Notes: generated by a model from the letters alone, not told the origin. A DNA stretch of 52,667 bases from an uncultured Eubacteriales bacterium (GCA_900315125.1 OMXT01000035.1:1-52667); one strand, 5' to 3'; positions 42,693 through 52,272 are shown, counted from the first letter of the stretch. Numbers and translations: made by a program.

Positions 42693-45350
42693 CTATTTCA
42701 AATCATACCAGTTGTCCGCCGCGTTCATGTCGCAGAGCAGCTGCACCTTCATGTCCGCCGCGGATTCCATGTTTCTCACAAGCAGCTCCTTCACCTGCTC
42801 CTCCTCCGAAAGGGGCGCGCAGATGATCAGTTCGTCGTGGATCTGCAGAATGAGTCTGGACTCCATGTGCCGTTCTTCCAGTTCACGGAAGACATGGTTC
42901 ATGGCGATCTTAATAATGTCCGCCGCGGTACCCTGGATCGGGCTGTTCATGGCAAGCCGTTCACCAAGCTGGCGGGTCATAAAGTTCGAGGAACTGATTT
43001 CTCTTATATAACGCTTCCGGCCGAACATGGTCGTTGAATATCCCTGCTTCCGGCACAGGTCGATCTGGCCGTCAAGATACGACTTGACCGCCGGATGCTT
43101 GGCGAAATATTCTTTGATATACTCATCTGCCTTCTTCCTGCTGATATGAAGATTGGAAGACAGCCCAAAGCCGGAGATCCCGTATATTACGCCGAAATTT
43201 ACTGCCTTGGCCCGGCTGCGTTCTGCAGGCGTAACGCTGTCATAATCAAGGTTGAACACCCTCGCTGCAGTCATCCGATGAATGTCATCCCCGTTATTAA
43301 ATGCGCTGATCAGGTTCTCGTCCCCGGAAAGATGTGCCATGATGCGCAGTTCGATCTGGGAATAATCCGCTCCTATAAGCACATGGTCTTCTCCGGCGAC
43401 AAAGGCCTGTCTGATCTTTCTTCCCAGCTCATACCTGATGGGAATATTCTGCAGGTTCGGCTCCGTACAGCTCAGCCGTCCCGTAGCCGCTACCGTCTGC
43501 TGAAAATGGGCGTGGATCTTTCCATCCGGTCCGATCAGCGGCCGAAGCCCCACAATGTAGGTACTGTTGAGCTTGGTCAGCGTACGATACTGCAGGACAA
43601 GGGGGACGATCGGGTCTTCCTCCTGGATCTTCTCCAGAACATCCGCGCTGGTACTGTATCCCCTCTTGGTCTTCTTCCCGGCCGGGAGCCCCATTTTCTC
43701 AAAGAGTATATGTCCCAGCTGCTGAGGGGAATTGATCTTGAACTGCTCACCCGCCCGTTCGTAGATCTCGTTTTCTATCCTGCCGATCTCTTCGGTGAGC
43801 CCGTTTCCAAGCTCTTCCAGTTTCTCTTCGCTGACCGATACGCCGTCCGCTTCCATGGCGGCAAGCACCTCGATGAGAGGAAATTCTATGCTGACGCAGA
43901 GATCCATGAGATCGTTTCTTTCCAGTTCCTTTTTCTGCTCCTCTGATACATGCTGTACCGCCCGGCACCATTTCAGTCCGTATTCCCTGAGGACTGCATG
44001 CTTCGCACTGCCGTCGTCCCCCAGTTCACGGATTTTCTTCTCTACATCCTTTTCTGAAGGGATCTCCCAGTGAAGATACGCTGCCGCCAGCGTTCGGATA
44101 TCATATGCTGATTTGGAAGGTTCCAGGGCATACTCAGCCACCGCTGTATCAAAGGCAGTCCGCGTCTTCTCCGCCCCCAGACAGCGGAGCATATAATAAT
44201 CCATCACCAGGTCGCTTCCGATATACTCCAGTGACGAAAGTCTGTCCAGCAGTTCCTCCGGATGTTCATCCTCCCAGGCAATATAATAATAATCATCCCC
44301 CTGGAGAAGCGCGACAGCGAAGATCTTCGGTTTATTTACATGATCGCTGTTGCCGAACACCTTAATGACCGCATTGCCGTCCTGAGGCAGTTCCGCCAGA
44401 ATATCCCCGTCCGACGCGGACAAGTCGTGAATACGGTATTTCCCTTCCTCATCATCCGGTTCCGTTGTATTCTCCGCTGTCGCAGCCGGATGGATCCGCC
44501 GCAGGAACGTATTCAGTTCCAGATCCGTGTAAAGGCTGATCAGCCGGTCATAGTCCGGTTCCTCCATGCGAAATTCCTCTAAATCTATATCCAGCGGAAC
44601 ATGGGTATTGATCTCCGCCAGCCGGCGGCTCATGATCGCAAGCTGCCCGTTATCTTCTACTTTCTGCCGAAGTTTGGGCACGCTGATCTGATCGGTATTC
44701 GCCAGCAGATTGGCCACGCTGCCGAACTGTTTCAGCAGCTTGATACCTGTCTTCTCCCCTACGCCGGGAATACCCGGAAGGTTATCGGAGGAATCACCCA
44801 TCAGTCCCTTCAGCTCAATAAACTGCCGGGGCGTCAGCTCATAGCGTTCTTTCATCTTATCTGCGTCGTAAAGGTCGAACTCTGAAATTCCCTTTCGTGT
44901 GATCAGTATCTTCGTCTTATCCGTGGCAAGCTGGAGGGCGTCTTTGTCCCCGGTAATAATCAGGGGCTCCAGTCCCTGCTCTTCGGCAGTTCGCGCCACG
45001 GTGCCTATAATGTCGTCCGCCTCAAATCCATCGATCTCAAGACTGGATATATGCATGGCGTCCAGTATGTCCTTCATCAGGGGCATTTCCATGGCGAGCT
45101 CGGGAGGCATTTTCTTTCTCCCCGCCTTATAGGCGTCATATTCCTTATGGCGAAACGTCGGGGCCTTCCGATCCCAGGCAACGGCCATATAACCCGGACC
45201 ATAATCTTCGATAATTTTATAAAGCATATTAAGAAAGCCAAAGATCCCCTGGGTGTAAACGCCCTGTCTGGTGATCATCGGCCTCTGCATGGCATAATAT
45301 GCCCGGTTGATCAGACTGTTTCCATCGATGATTACGATCCTGTTCTCCAT
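42693..45350 (-). CDS. polA: DNA polymerase I
   Basis: An 885-residue family A polymerase. The N-terminal 5' nuclease has IIDGNSLINRAYYA, TGDKDALQLA and the GVGEKTGIKLL helix-hairpin-helix. The middle exonuclease-like domain lacks the DxE motif expected of a proofreading site, so 3'-5' activity is probably absent, as in Bacillus and Thermus enzymes. The polymerase domain has DYSQIELRIMAHLSG, RAKAVNFGVIYG and the catalytic QIHDELI. The ATG at 45350 has GGAGG upstream; the longer open frame runs back into the 6S RNA gene. It begins about 30 bases after that RNA's terminator, with little room for a promoter of its own. Confidence 0.96.
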   Translation of the reverse strand: MENRIVIIDGNSLINRAYYAMQRPMITRQGVYTQGIFGFLNMLYKIIEDYGPGYMAVAWDRKAPTFRHKEYDAYKAGRKKMPPELAMEMPLMKDILDAMHISSLEIDGFEADDIIGTVARTAEEQGLEPLIITGDKDALQLATDKTKILITRKGISEFDLYDADKMKERYELTPRQFIELKGLMGDSSDNLPGIPGVGEKTGIKLLKQFGSVANLLANTDQISVPKLRQKVEDNGQLAIMSRRLAEINTHVPLDIDLEEFRMEEPDYDRLISLYTDLELNTFLRRIHPAATAENTTEPDDEEGKYRIHDLSASDGDILAELPQDGNAVIKVFGNSDHVNKPKIFAVALLQGDDYYYIAWEDEHPEELLDRLSSLEYIGSDLVMDYYMLRCLGAEKTRTAFDTAVAEYALEPSKSAYDIRTLAAAYLHWEIPSEKDVEKKIRELGDDGSAKHAVLREYGLKWCRAVQHVSEEQKKELERNDLMDLCVSIEFPLIEVLAAMEADGVSVSEEKLEELGNGLTEEIGRIENEIYERAGEQFKINSPQQLGHILFEKMGLPAGKKTKRGYSTSADVLEKIQEEDPIVPLVLQYRTLTKLNSTYIVGLRPLIGPDGKIHAHFQQTVAATGRLSCTEPNLQNIPIRYELGRKIRQAFVAGEDHVLIGADYSQIELRIMAHLSGDENLISAFNNGDDIHRMTAARVFNLDYDSVTPAERSRAKAVNFGVIYGISGFGLSSNLHISRKKADEYIKEYFAKHPAVKSYLDGQIDLCRKQGYSTTMFGRKRYIREISSSNFMTRQLGERLAMNSPIQGTAADIIKIAMNHVFRELEERHMESRLILQIHDELIICAPLSEEEQVKELLVRNMESAADMKVQLLCDMNAADNWYDLK

Positions 45351-45379
45351 AGAAGATTCCTCCGCTGCGCTGAATAAAC

Positions 45380-45560
45380 AAAAAAGAACCCGGAACACCG
45401 TCAGGACTTAATTGACGCCTATCGAAATGATAGGTGGGTACCCTGCCTTGGCCCTCTGTCTTCCACGCGAAGAGGCATGACATGATTCCGCGGACTTCGG
45501 ATTCCCTTTAAAGAGATGTAGGTTCAATTAAGAGCCCTTAACGCATGTTCTAGGCAGTTC
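45380..45560 (-). ncRNA. ssrS: 6S RNA (RNA polymerase regulator)
   Basis: About 180 bases with a strong promoter at one end and a T-run at the other and no reading frame. The 5' and 3' ends pair: AGAAC with GTTCT, GAACA with TGTTC, and CGTTA plus GG with CC plus TGACG. An internal AATTGA/TCAATT pairing follows, leaving a large, partly open middle as in 6S RNA. The 3' GTCCTGACGGTGTTC stretch resembles Firmicutes 6S RNAs as I remember them. 6S RNA binds the sigma-70/A holoenzyme and acts as a promoter mimic. Ends are estimated from the promoter and the T-run. Identity is by structure and context, not by a covariance search. Confidence 0.75.
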
Positions 45561-45562
45561 TT

Positions 45563-45591
45563 ATTATAATACCAATCCTTCGTTCTTGCAA
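45563..45591 (-). promoter_or_regulatory. Strong sigma-A promoter of the 6S RNA gene
   Basis: On the minus strand TTGCAA (45591-45586) and a perfect TATAAT (45568-45563) are 17 bases apart. The expected start falls within the first bases of the closing stem. Confidence 0.85.
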
Positions 45592-45607
45592 GTGTTTTGA
45601 TTTCCTC

Positions 45608-45639
45608 GAAAAATGCCAGAGCCCCGCGGACTCTGGCAT
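45608..45639 (-). terminator. Intrinsic terminator after yebC
   Basis: On the minus strand ATGCCAGAG (45639-45631) pairs with CTCTGGCAT (45621-45613) around a GC-rich loop, followed by five T. It begins 21 bases after the yebC stop and separates it from the 6S RNA promoter. Confidence 0.88.
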
Positions 45640-45660
45640 GATCTTCTCTGTATACTGCTG

Positions 45661-46389
45661 TTACTCCTCATCCTCGAGATCGTAAGCACAGTTTGTATGT
45701 ACGGACTGTACGTCCTCGTTGTCCTCCAGGAAGCTGACCAGCTTCTTCAGCTTGCGGAGATCGTTGTCGTTGGGCGTACTCTCCATGGACGGTACATATT
45801 CGACCTCAGACTCAACGAGCTCATATCCGCCCTTGCGCAGCGCGTCGTCAACATCCGGATAAGAAGAAGGCTCTGTGTAGATCACATAGCTGTCCTCTTC
45901 TGTGGTCATGTCTTCCGCACCTGCTTCCAGTGCTGCTTCCATCAGCTCGTCCTCATCTACGCTGTCACTCTTCTCAATAATGATAACGCCCTTGCGGGAG
46001 AACATGTAAGAAACACATCCCGGTGTTCCCAGGTTCCCGCCGTGCTTATCAAACAAAGACCTGACTGCGGATGTCGTTCTGTTTGTGTTGTCTGTGAGGC
46101 AGTCAACGATGATGGCAACGCCGCCGGCGCCATATCCTTCAAACTTCAGAGGCTCGTAAGATGCTCCTCCCAGCTCTCCTGTGCCCTTCTTGATCGCTCT
46201 GTCGATGTTGGCATTGGGCATGCCGATCGCCTTGGCTTTCTCGATCGCAACACGAAGACTGGAGTTATAATCCGGATCGCCGCCATCCTTAGCCGCAACC
46301 GTAATTGTCTTGGCATACTTTGTGAACAGCGCCGCTCTCTTAGAATCCTGAGCTGCCTTTCTTCCTGCAATTGTACCGTGTCTTCCCAT
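45661..46389 (-). CDS. yebC: YebC/PmpR family protein (TACO1-like)
   Basis: A 242-residue YebC family protein: MGRHGTIAGRKAAQDSKRA at the start, ARDGGDP-like AKDGGDPDYNSSLR, NANIDRAIKKGTGEL and the acidic C-terminal domain with EYVPSME. Older work treats it as a transcription regulator (PmpR); recent work shows some members help translation at proline runs, like EF-P, which is also in this window. Which role applies is not decided by the sequence. GGAGG supports the ATG. It has its own consensus promoter and terminator. Confidence 0.93.
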   Translation of the reverse strand: MGRHGTIAGRKAAQDSKRAALFTKYAKTITVAAKDGGDPDYNSSLRVAIEKAKAIGMPNANIDRAIKKGTGELGGASYEPLKFEGYGAGGVAIIVDCLTDNTNRTTSAVRSLFDKHGGNLGTPGCVSYMFSRKGVIIIEKSDSVDEDELMEAALEAGAEDMTTEEDSYVIYTEPSSYPDVDDALRKGGYELVESEVEYVPSMESTPNDNDLRKLKKLVSFLEDNEDVQSVHTNCAYDLEDEE

Positions 46390-46456
46390 GGAGACACCTC
46401 CTTCATATATTATTCTTATTCATCCCATACCGGACGTCACGTACACTAACTTTAGT

Positions 46457-46485
46457 AGTATACACCTGTTTTTCATAAAGTTCAA
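46457..46485 (-). promoter_or_regulatory. Sigma-A promoter of yebC
   Basis: On the minus strand TTGAAC (46485-46480) and TATACT (46462-46457) are 17 bases apart, about 70 bases before the yebC ATG. Confidence 0.75.
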
Positions 46486-46504
46486 CAACTTTTCTCAAAC
46501 AGAA

Positions 46505-49500
46505 CTACGCGTCTTTTTCTTCCTTCTGATCCATACCAAGATTCTTATGGGCTGTGCTCATCATCAGCTTGATCCGGTTCAGCTGGTTCACATCGCTGGC
46601 GCCGGGATCATAATCTATGGCGACGATGTTTGCCTTCGGATTCATTTTGCGAACGGCTTTCATCATTCCCTTGCCTACAACGTGATTAGGGAGACAGGCG
46701 AAGGGCTGGAGGCAGACGATGTTATCCACTCCGTGATTGATCAGCTCCACCATCTCACCCGTGAGCAGCCAGCCCTCGCCGCACTGATTCCCGATGGAAA
46801 TGATGGAGGACGCCGCTTCCGCCGTTTCTTCAATATGGGCAGGTTCGGTGAAGTTTTTGCTGTCCCTGAGAGCTTCCCGCATGGGCCCTCTCAGCCACTC
46901 CACGCCTTTTATCGCCATCTGGTTTATCTTCATGGATGACCAGGATCCGGACAGATGCTCATAGTTGAATTTCTTGTTGACCATGCCGTAGAGGAAGAAG
47001 TCCAGCATATCCAGGACGACTGCCTCCCCTCCTTCACTCTCTATGGTTTCAACGATATTGTTATTGGCGTTCGGGTGATATTTAACGAGGATCTCGCCCA
47101 CGACGCCGACCTTCGGTTTGACGATATCCCGGCGCTCCAGCGCGTCGAATTCCGCCACGATCTGGCGAAGATTACGCTGATATACGCTCTTCTTGAAATG
47201 CAGCATGTTGTCTATAATCCGGCCATACCAGCTGTCCATGAGTCTCTGGCTGGCGCCCTCCTCTGCCTCATAGGGCCTTGTATGATAGAGCAGCCGCATC
47301 ATCAGGTCGCCGTATATACAGCCGACAGCCAGCATGAATCCCATCTTCGGCGTGATCTTGAATCCCGGATTCTTCTCCAGTCCCACCGCGTTAAAGGAGA
47401 TGACCGGAACCTGCTCCATGCCCATATCCTTCAGTGCCTTGCGCAGCAGCGCAACATAATTGCTTGCGCGGCATCCGCCGCCGGTCTGTGACATAAACAC
47501 GCCGGTGCGGTCCAGATCGTACTTCCCGGACTTGAGGGCAGAGATGATCTGACCCAGCGTCACGATGGTCGGATAGCAGGCGTCATTATTGATATATTTC
47601 AGTCCTTCGTCCACGGAATTCTTGTCTACCGGCGGAAGAAGCTCAACATTATAGCCGCACTCCGTCAGCGCTTCCTTCAGATAATTGAAGTGGATCGGCG
47701 ACATCTGGGGAATCAGCAGCGTATAATTCTTCTTCATTTCCTTCGTGAAGATCAGACGATCATAATTCTCCGGCGTCGGCGTTGCCTTGATATCATTTTT
47801 CTCCCGCTCTTCCATAGCCGCTTTCAGCGAGCGGACGCGGATCTTGGCTGCGCCGAGATTAGAGACCTCGTCGATCTTGAGCACGGTATAGAGTTTATTA
47901 TTTTTCCTGCAGATCTCCTCTACCTGATCCGTCGTCACGGCGTCAAGACCGCAGCCGAAAGAATTCAGCTGGACAAGCTCTACATCGTCTCTGGAGCCTG
48001 CGAACACTGCCGCCTTATAGAGCCTGGAGTGGTAAACCCACTGATCCAGAACGCGGATCGGTCTTCTCATGTGTACGTCCTGAGATACGGAATCCTCTGT
48101 GATCACCACCATGTCAAAGGAATTGATCATCTTGTCGATGCCGTGATTGATCTCCGGATCCAGGTGATAGGGACGGCCCGCCAGAAGTATGGTCTTCTTC
48201 CCGTGGTCCTTCGCGTATTTCAGCGCATAGGCGCCCTGTTTGCGCACGTCGTTTTTGAACTTCACCTGTTCATTTCTTGCCTTCTGTACCGCGCTCTTGA
48301 TCTCATCGCTCTCTATATGGAGCGGAGACATGACACGGGTAAGTTCTCTTACAAGACGCTGATCGTCATCGTAGGGCAGGAACGGATGGATAAAGCGCAC
48401 ATCATTCTCAGCAAACAGGTCGTCCATGTTATTGGCGATCACTTCCGGATACGTGGCGACGATCGGACAGTTATAGTGGTTCGGCGCTTCCGGATCCTCA
48501 CTCTTTTCAAAGTTCAGACTGGGGTAGAATATGAACTTCACGCCGTGATCCACAAGCCACCGGATATGACCGTGCACCAGCTTGGCCGGATAACAGGCGG
48601 TGTCCGATGAGATCGTTTCCAGCCCCGTGCTGTACATGGACTTGGTGGATGCCGGAGACAACTCCACCCGGAATCCCAGTTCCGTAAACATCGTAAACCA
48701 GAAGGGATAGTCCTCGTACATGTTCAGCACCCTGGGTATGCCGACGGTGCCCCTTGCGGCATCCTCCTCAGGCAGCGGCTTGTAGCAGAACAGCCGCTTG
48801 AATTTATATTCATACAGATTGGGCAGCGAGTTCGCGTGGGCGTGCCCGCCGGCGCCCTTCTCACAGCGGTTACCGGTGATGAACCGGGAGCCGTCGCTGA
48901 ACTTGTTTATGGTCAGGATGCACTGGTTTTCGCAGCCGTGGCATCTGCCGTTGGAATGCTCCACATTAAAGGAATACAGTTCTTCTCTTGTCAGTATGGA
49001 AGAACGCGTTCCCCTGACATAGTTTTCCTTCGCGATCAGGGCGCAGCCATAGGCGCCCATCAGGCCGGCGATGTCCGGCCGGACCACATCTTTGCCGATG
49101 ATCTGCTCGAAGGACCGAAGGACCGCGTCATTCATAAACGTTCCGCCCTGAACGACGATCTTATCGCCGGCTTCATCCGGGTTCCTCAGCTTTATTACCT
49201 TATACAGCGCATTCTTTATGACAGAATAGGACAGCCCTGCCGAAATATCGCCGATGGACGCCCCTTCCTTCTGGGCCTGCTTTACCCGGGAATTCATAAA
49301 TACGGTGCAGCGGGTGCCCAGGTCTACCGGACTGTCCGCGAACAGCGCCTCCTTCGCGAAGGCCCTGGTATCGAGATTTACCGACTTAGCATAAGTCTCG
49401 AGGAAAGAACCGCATCCGGAGGAGCATGCCTCGTTCAGCATGATATTATAAATGGCTCCGTCCTTTATCTTCATGCACTTCATATCCTGACCGCCGATGT

Positions 49501-50749
49501 CCAGGATAAAGTCCACACCGGGAAGGAAATCGGCAGCTGCCTTATAATGAGCCATGGTCTCTATCTCGCCCAGATCCGCCCGGAAACCAGCCTTGATCAG
49601 TCCTTCGCCGTAACCGGTGACCGTCGTATTTGCTATGACTGCAGATTCCGGTAGCTTGGAGTAGAGCTCGCTGAGCATCTGTCTTACCGCTTCCACCGGA
49701 TTGCCTTCATTGCTGCGGTAGAAGGAATACAGCAGATATTTGTCTTCATCGATCAGTGCAGCCTTTGTTGTAGTAGACCCCGCATCGATGCCGAGATACA
49801 CGTTTCCCCTTGCTCTGGCAATATTCCTGCGCTTGATCTTGTCTCTGGCGTGGCGGCTCGCAAACTCATCGTAATCTGCCTGATTTTTGAACAAAGGCTC
49901 GGTGTGCTTTGTTTCTGCCATCTGGGAAGGATCGGCGTGATCCAGTCTGTGGATCAGCTCCTCCAGCGAGATCTCCTCGCTCTTATCCGTCAGCATGGCA
50001 GCCCCGATGGCTACGAAATACTTGGAATTCTCCGGGAATATCACCTCATCCTCTGTCAGTTCGAGTGTGTCGATAAAGCGCTTTCTGAGTTCGGAAAGGA
50101 AGGAAAGCGGTCCTCCCAGAAACGCCACATTCCCCTTGATCACATGACCGCAGGCAAGACCGCTGATCGTCTGGTTCACAACAGCCTGGAATATGGACGC
50201 CGCAAGATCCGGTTTGGATGCTCCGTCATTGATAAGGGGCTGGATATCCGTTTTGGCGAATACGCCGCAGCGTGCAGCGATGGGATAGATGATCTTACAG
50301 TCCTTCGCCGCTTCATTCAGTCCGCCGGCATCCGTATGGAGAAGAATGGCCATCTGGTCAATAAACGCGCCCGTACCGCCGGCGCAGGTGCCGTTCATCC
50401 TCTGTTCGATGGTAGCGCCGTAAAATGTGATCTTGGCATCCTCTCCGCCCAGTTCGATGGCCACATCGGTCTCAGGGATCAGCTCTTCTACCGCTTTGCT
50501 GCAGGCGATGACCTCCTGTTCAAACCGGATGTTCAGCAGCTGAGCAAGAGAAAGTCCCCCGCTGCCGGTGATCACTGCTTTTACCTTCAGGTCACCCATC
50601 TCCTCATACATGGCGCGGACCATCTCGTCCACCTTGTCGAACACATTGGACATATGCCTCTCGTAGCGGGAATAGCATACCTGCCCCTGTTCATCAAGAC
50701 AAACCAGCTTAACTGTTGTGGAACCAATATCAATTCCTAATCTCATCAT
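46505..50749 (-). CDS. Giant acyl-CoA dehydratase activase/2-hydroxyacyl-CoA dehydratase-like fusion
   Basis: A 1414-residue protein joining four parts. Residues 3-255: BcrA/BadF-type activase ATPase with GIDIGSTT, GGEDAK and single-cysteine CAGGTGAF (about 122-129). Residues 318-575: a second activase with LGIDAGSTTTK, DIGGQD and NEACSSGCGSF (about 439-449). Residues 600-990: DUF2229-type region with C603, C606, C610 and C629, then DTACYPAK (C719). Residues 1010-1385: HgdB/DUF2229-like region with NDACYP (C1058) and FACLPNHVVGKG (C1352). Activases bind one [4Fe-4S] cluster per dimer and drive electrons into a dehydratase using ATP. Here donor and acceptor modules are in one chain. The substrate is unknown. 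The start is ATG 50749, eight bases after GAGG. It lies 17 bases after the MATE gene; no clear terminator follows. Confidence 0.88.
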   Translation of the reverse strand: MMRLGIDIGSTTVKLVCLDEQGQVCYSRYERHMSNVFDKVDEMVRAMYEEMGDLKVKAVITGSGGLSLAQLLNIRFEQEVIACSKAVEELIPETDVAIELGGEDAKITFYGATIEQRMNGTCAGGTGAFIDQMAILLHTDAGGLNEAAKDCKIIYPIAARCGVFAKTDIQPLINDGASKPDLAASIFQAVVNQTISGLACGHVIKGNVAFLGGPLSFLSELRKRFIDTLELTEDEVIFPENSKYFVAIGAAMLTDKSEEISLEELIHRLDHADPSQMAETKHTEPLFKNQADYDEFASRHARDKIKRRNIARARGNVYLGIDAGSTTTKAALIDEDKYLLYSFYRSNEGNPVEAVRQMLSELYSKLPESAVIANTTVTGYGEGLIKAGFRADLGEIETMAHYKAAADFLPGVDFILDIGGQDMKCMKIKDGAIYNIMLNEACSSGCGSFLETYAKSVNLDTRAFAKEALFADSPVDLGTRCTVFMNSRVKQAQKEGASIGDISAGLSYSVIKNALYKVIKLRNPDEAGDKIVVQGGTFMNDAVLRSFEQIIGKDVVRPDIAGLMGAYGCALIAKENYVRGTRSSILTREELYSFNVEHSNGRCHGCENQCILTINKFSDGSRFITGNRCEKGAGGHAHANSLPNLYEYKFKRLFCYKPLPEEDAARGTVGIPRVLNMYEDYPFWFTMFTELGFRVELSPASTKSMYSTGLETISSDTACYPAKLVHGHIRWLVDHGVKFIFYPSLNFEKSEDPEAPNHYNCPIVATYPEVIANNMDDLFAENDVRFIHPFLPYDDDQRLVRELTRVMSPLHIESDEIKSAVQKARNEQVKFKNDVRKQGAYALKYAKDHGKKTILLAGRPYHLDPEINHGIDKMINSFDMVVITEDSVSQDVHMRRPIRVLDQWVYHSRLYKAAVFAGSRDDVELVQLNSFGCGLDAVTTDQVEEICRKNNKLYTVLKIDEVSNLGAAKIRVRSLKAAMEEREKNDIKATPTPENYDRLIFTKEMKKNYTLLIPQMSPIHFNYLKEALTECGYNVELLPPVDKNSVDEGLKYINNDACYPTIVTLGQIISALKSGKYDLDRTGVFMSQTGGGCRASNYVALLRKALKDMGMEQVPVISFNAVGLEKNPGFKITPKMGFMLAVGCIYGDLMMRLLYHTRPYEAEEGASQRLMDSWYGRIIDNMLHFKKSVYQRNLRQIVAEFDALERRDIVKPKVGVVGEILVKYHPNANNNIVETIESEGGEAVVLDMLDFFLYGMVNKKFNYEHLSGSWSSMKINQMAIKGVEWLRGPMREALRDSKNFTEPAHIEETAEAASSIISIGNQCGEGWLLTGEMVELINHGVDNIVCLQPFACLPNHVVGKGMMKAVRKMNPKANIVAIDYDPGASDVNQLNRIKLMMSTAHKNLGMDQKEEKDA

Positions 50750-50766
50750 AATACCAACCTCAGAAA

Positions 50767-52197
50767 TCACAGCTGCATATTGCGCAGCTCTTTTTTATAT
50801 AAATGAATGATCATAACTGTCGCATAGATCGTACCCGTGATCTCCGCAAGGGGAAACGACGCCCAGGAGACCGTAAGGCCGAACTCATGGTACAGAATAT
50901 ATGCCAGCGGAAGTATACATGCCAGCTGCCGCAGTATAGAGGCGAACATACTGTACATGCCGTGTCCCGTGCTCTGGAACATGGTGCTGCATGTAATGCC
51001 GTAAGCAGCCGGAAGGAAACAGATACTGATGATCCGCAGGGCAGGTACCCCTACCTTTATCATCTCCTCATCCGCGCTGAACAGCTTCAGAAGTTGTTCC
51101 GGTGCGATCTGGAATATAATCGTTCCCACAGCCATGATGGTTACGGCAGCGATCATAGCTTTCTTAAAAACCTCCATGAGCCGTTTCCTGTTCCGGGCTC
51201 CGTAGTTATATCCCATGATGGGCATAGAGCCCTGTCCCAGTCCGAATACAGGCATGAACACGAAGGACTGCAGCTTAAAGTACACGCCAAGCACTGCAAC
51301 AGCTGTAGCTGAGGACGCCAGGATCGCATTGTATCCAAACAGCATGATCGAGCCGATCGACTGCATGATCATGCCCGGAAGACCCACAGCATAAATATCC
51401 TTTACCACTGCCCAGTCTACATGGAATCCACGGATCTGTATCGCCACATCGTGTTCCTTCCGAAAGAACAGGAATACTGCCACGATCAGCGACACGCCCT
51501 GCCCGATCACCGTAGCTGCCGCAGCGCCCGCCACTTCCATGCGGGGCATGCCCAGCAGGCCAAAAATCAGGATCGGATCCAGGATAATATTCGTAACAGC
51601 GCCGCTGAGACTGATGATCATCGGCGCGATCATATTCCCTGTCGCCTGGAGAACCTTCTCCAGCTGCAGCTCCACCATGCTGAAGAGACTGACCATGGTA
51701 ACGATCCGCAGATACGTCACACCGTATTGATAGATCACCGCATCCGAAGTGTAACTGGCCATGAATGGTCCTGCGGTGAAGAATCCGATCAGCGCGAATA
51801 CGATCCAGTTGAACGCTCCGATCCGTATGCTCGTACTAGCCGCCTTATTTGCCTCTTCCAGCCGCTTCGCTCCGAGGCGCCTTGCAATAAGCGAGTTGAC
51901 GCCCACCGCACTTCCTACCGCCACAGAGATCATCAGCATTTGGAGCGGCATGACGAAGGACACTGCCGTCAGCGCTTCCTTGCTGATCATGGCCACGAAA
52001 ATACTGTCTACAATATTGTACAGCGCGCCAATCGTCATGGAGAGGATCGCCGGCCAGGACATATCCAGCAGGAGCTTGCCTATCGGGGCATTCCCCATCT
52101 TGCCGCTGTCCGACCCTTCTTTTCTCACATCCCGTTTATCCTGTTCTTCCATGTCTTCCAGATTGTTCTCCTCATTATTTCCCTTTATTTTCTCCAC
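50767..52197 (-). CDS. MATE family efflux transporter
   Basis: A 476-residue MATE protein with about twelve membrane spans in two related bundles: the first begins LLLDMSWPAILSMTIGALYNIVDSIF and the second begins at about residue 245 with the AVGLPGMIMQSIGSIML segment. A GQGSMPIMGYNYGARN stretch is the typical MATE pattern in the second half. It should export cationic compounds or drugs with Na+ or H+; the substrate is unknown. The start is GTG with AAGGTGA upstream, and a charged cytoplasmic N-terminus of about 35 residues. It lies between rnpB and the activase fusion and is probably cotranscribed with the latter. Confidence 0.9.
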   Translation of the reverse strand: MEKIKGNNEENNLEDMEEQDKRDVRKEGSDSGKMGNAPIGKLLLDMSWPAILSMTIGALYNIVDSIFVAMISKEALTAVSFVMPLQMLMISVAVGSAVGVNSLIARRLGAKRLEEANKAASTSIRIGAFNWIVFALIGFFTAGPFMASYTSDAVIYQYGVTYLRIVTMVSLFSMVELQLEKVLQATGNMIAPMIISLSGAVTNIILDPILIFGLLGMPRMEVAGAAAATVIGQGVSLIVAVFLFFRKEHDVAIQIRGFHVDWAVVKDIYAVGLPGMIMQSIGSIMLFGYNAILASSATAVAVLGVYFKLQSFVFMPVFGLGQGSMPIMGYNYGARNRKRLMEVFKKAMIAAVTIMAVGTIIFQIAPEQLLKLFSADEEMIKVGVPALRIISICFLPAAYGITCSTMFQSTGHGMYSMFASILRQLACILPLAYILYHEFGLTVSWASFPLAEITGTIYATVMIIHLYKKELRNMQL

Positions 52198-52272
52198 TTA
52201 ATCACCTTTCCGGACATTTTCAGCATACTTCTTTACATCCGATTTACACGATCTGCAAAGGAAACTACTGTC

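Noticed and set aside
45351-45398. 16-codon N-terminal extension of polA
   Set aside because: It starts inside the 6S RNA 3' stem and T-run. The ATG at 45350 has GGAGG and starts the conserved nuclease domain.
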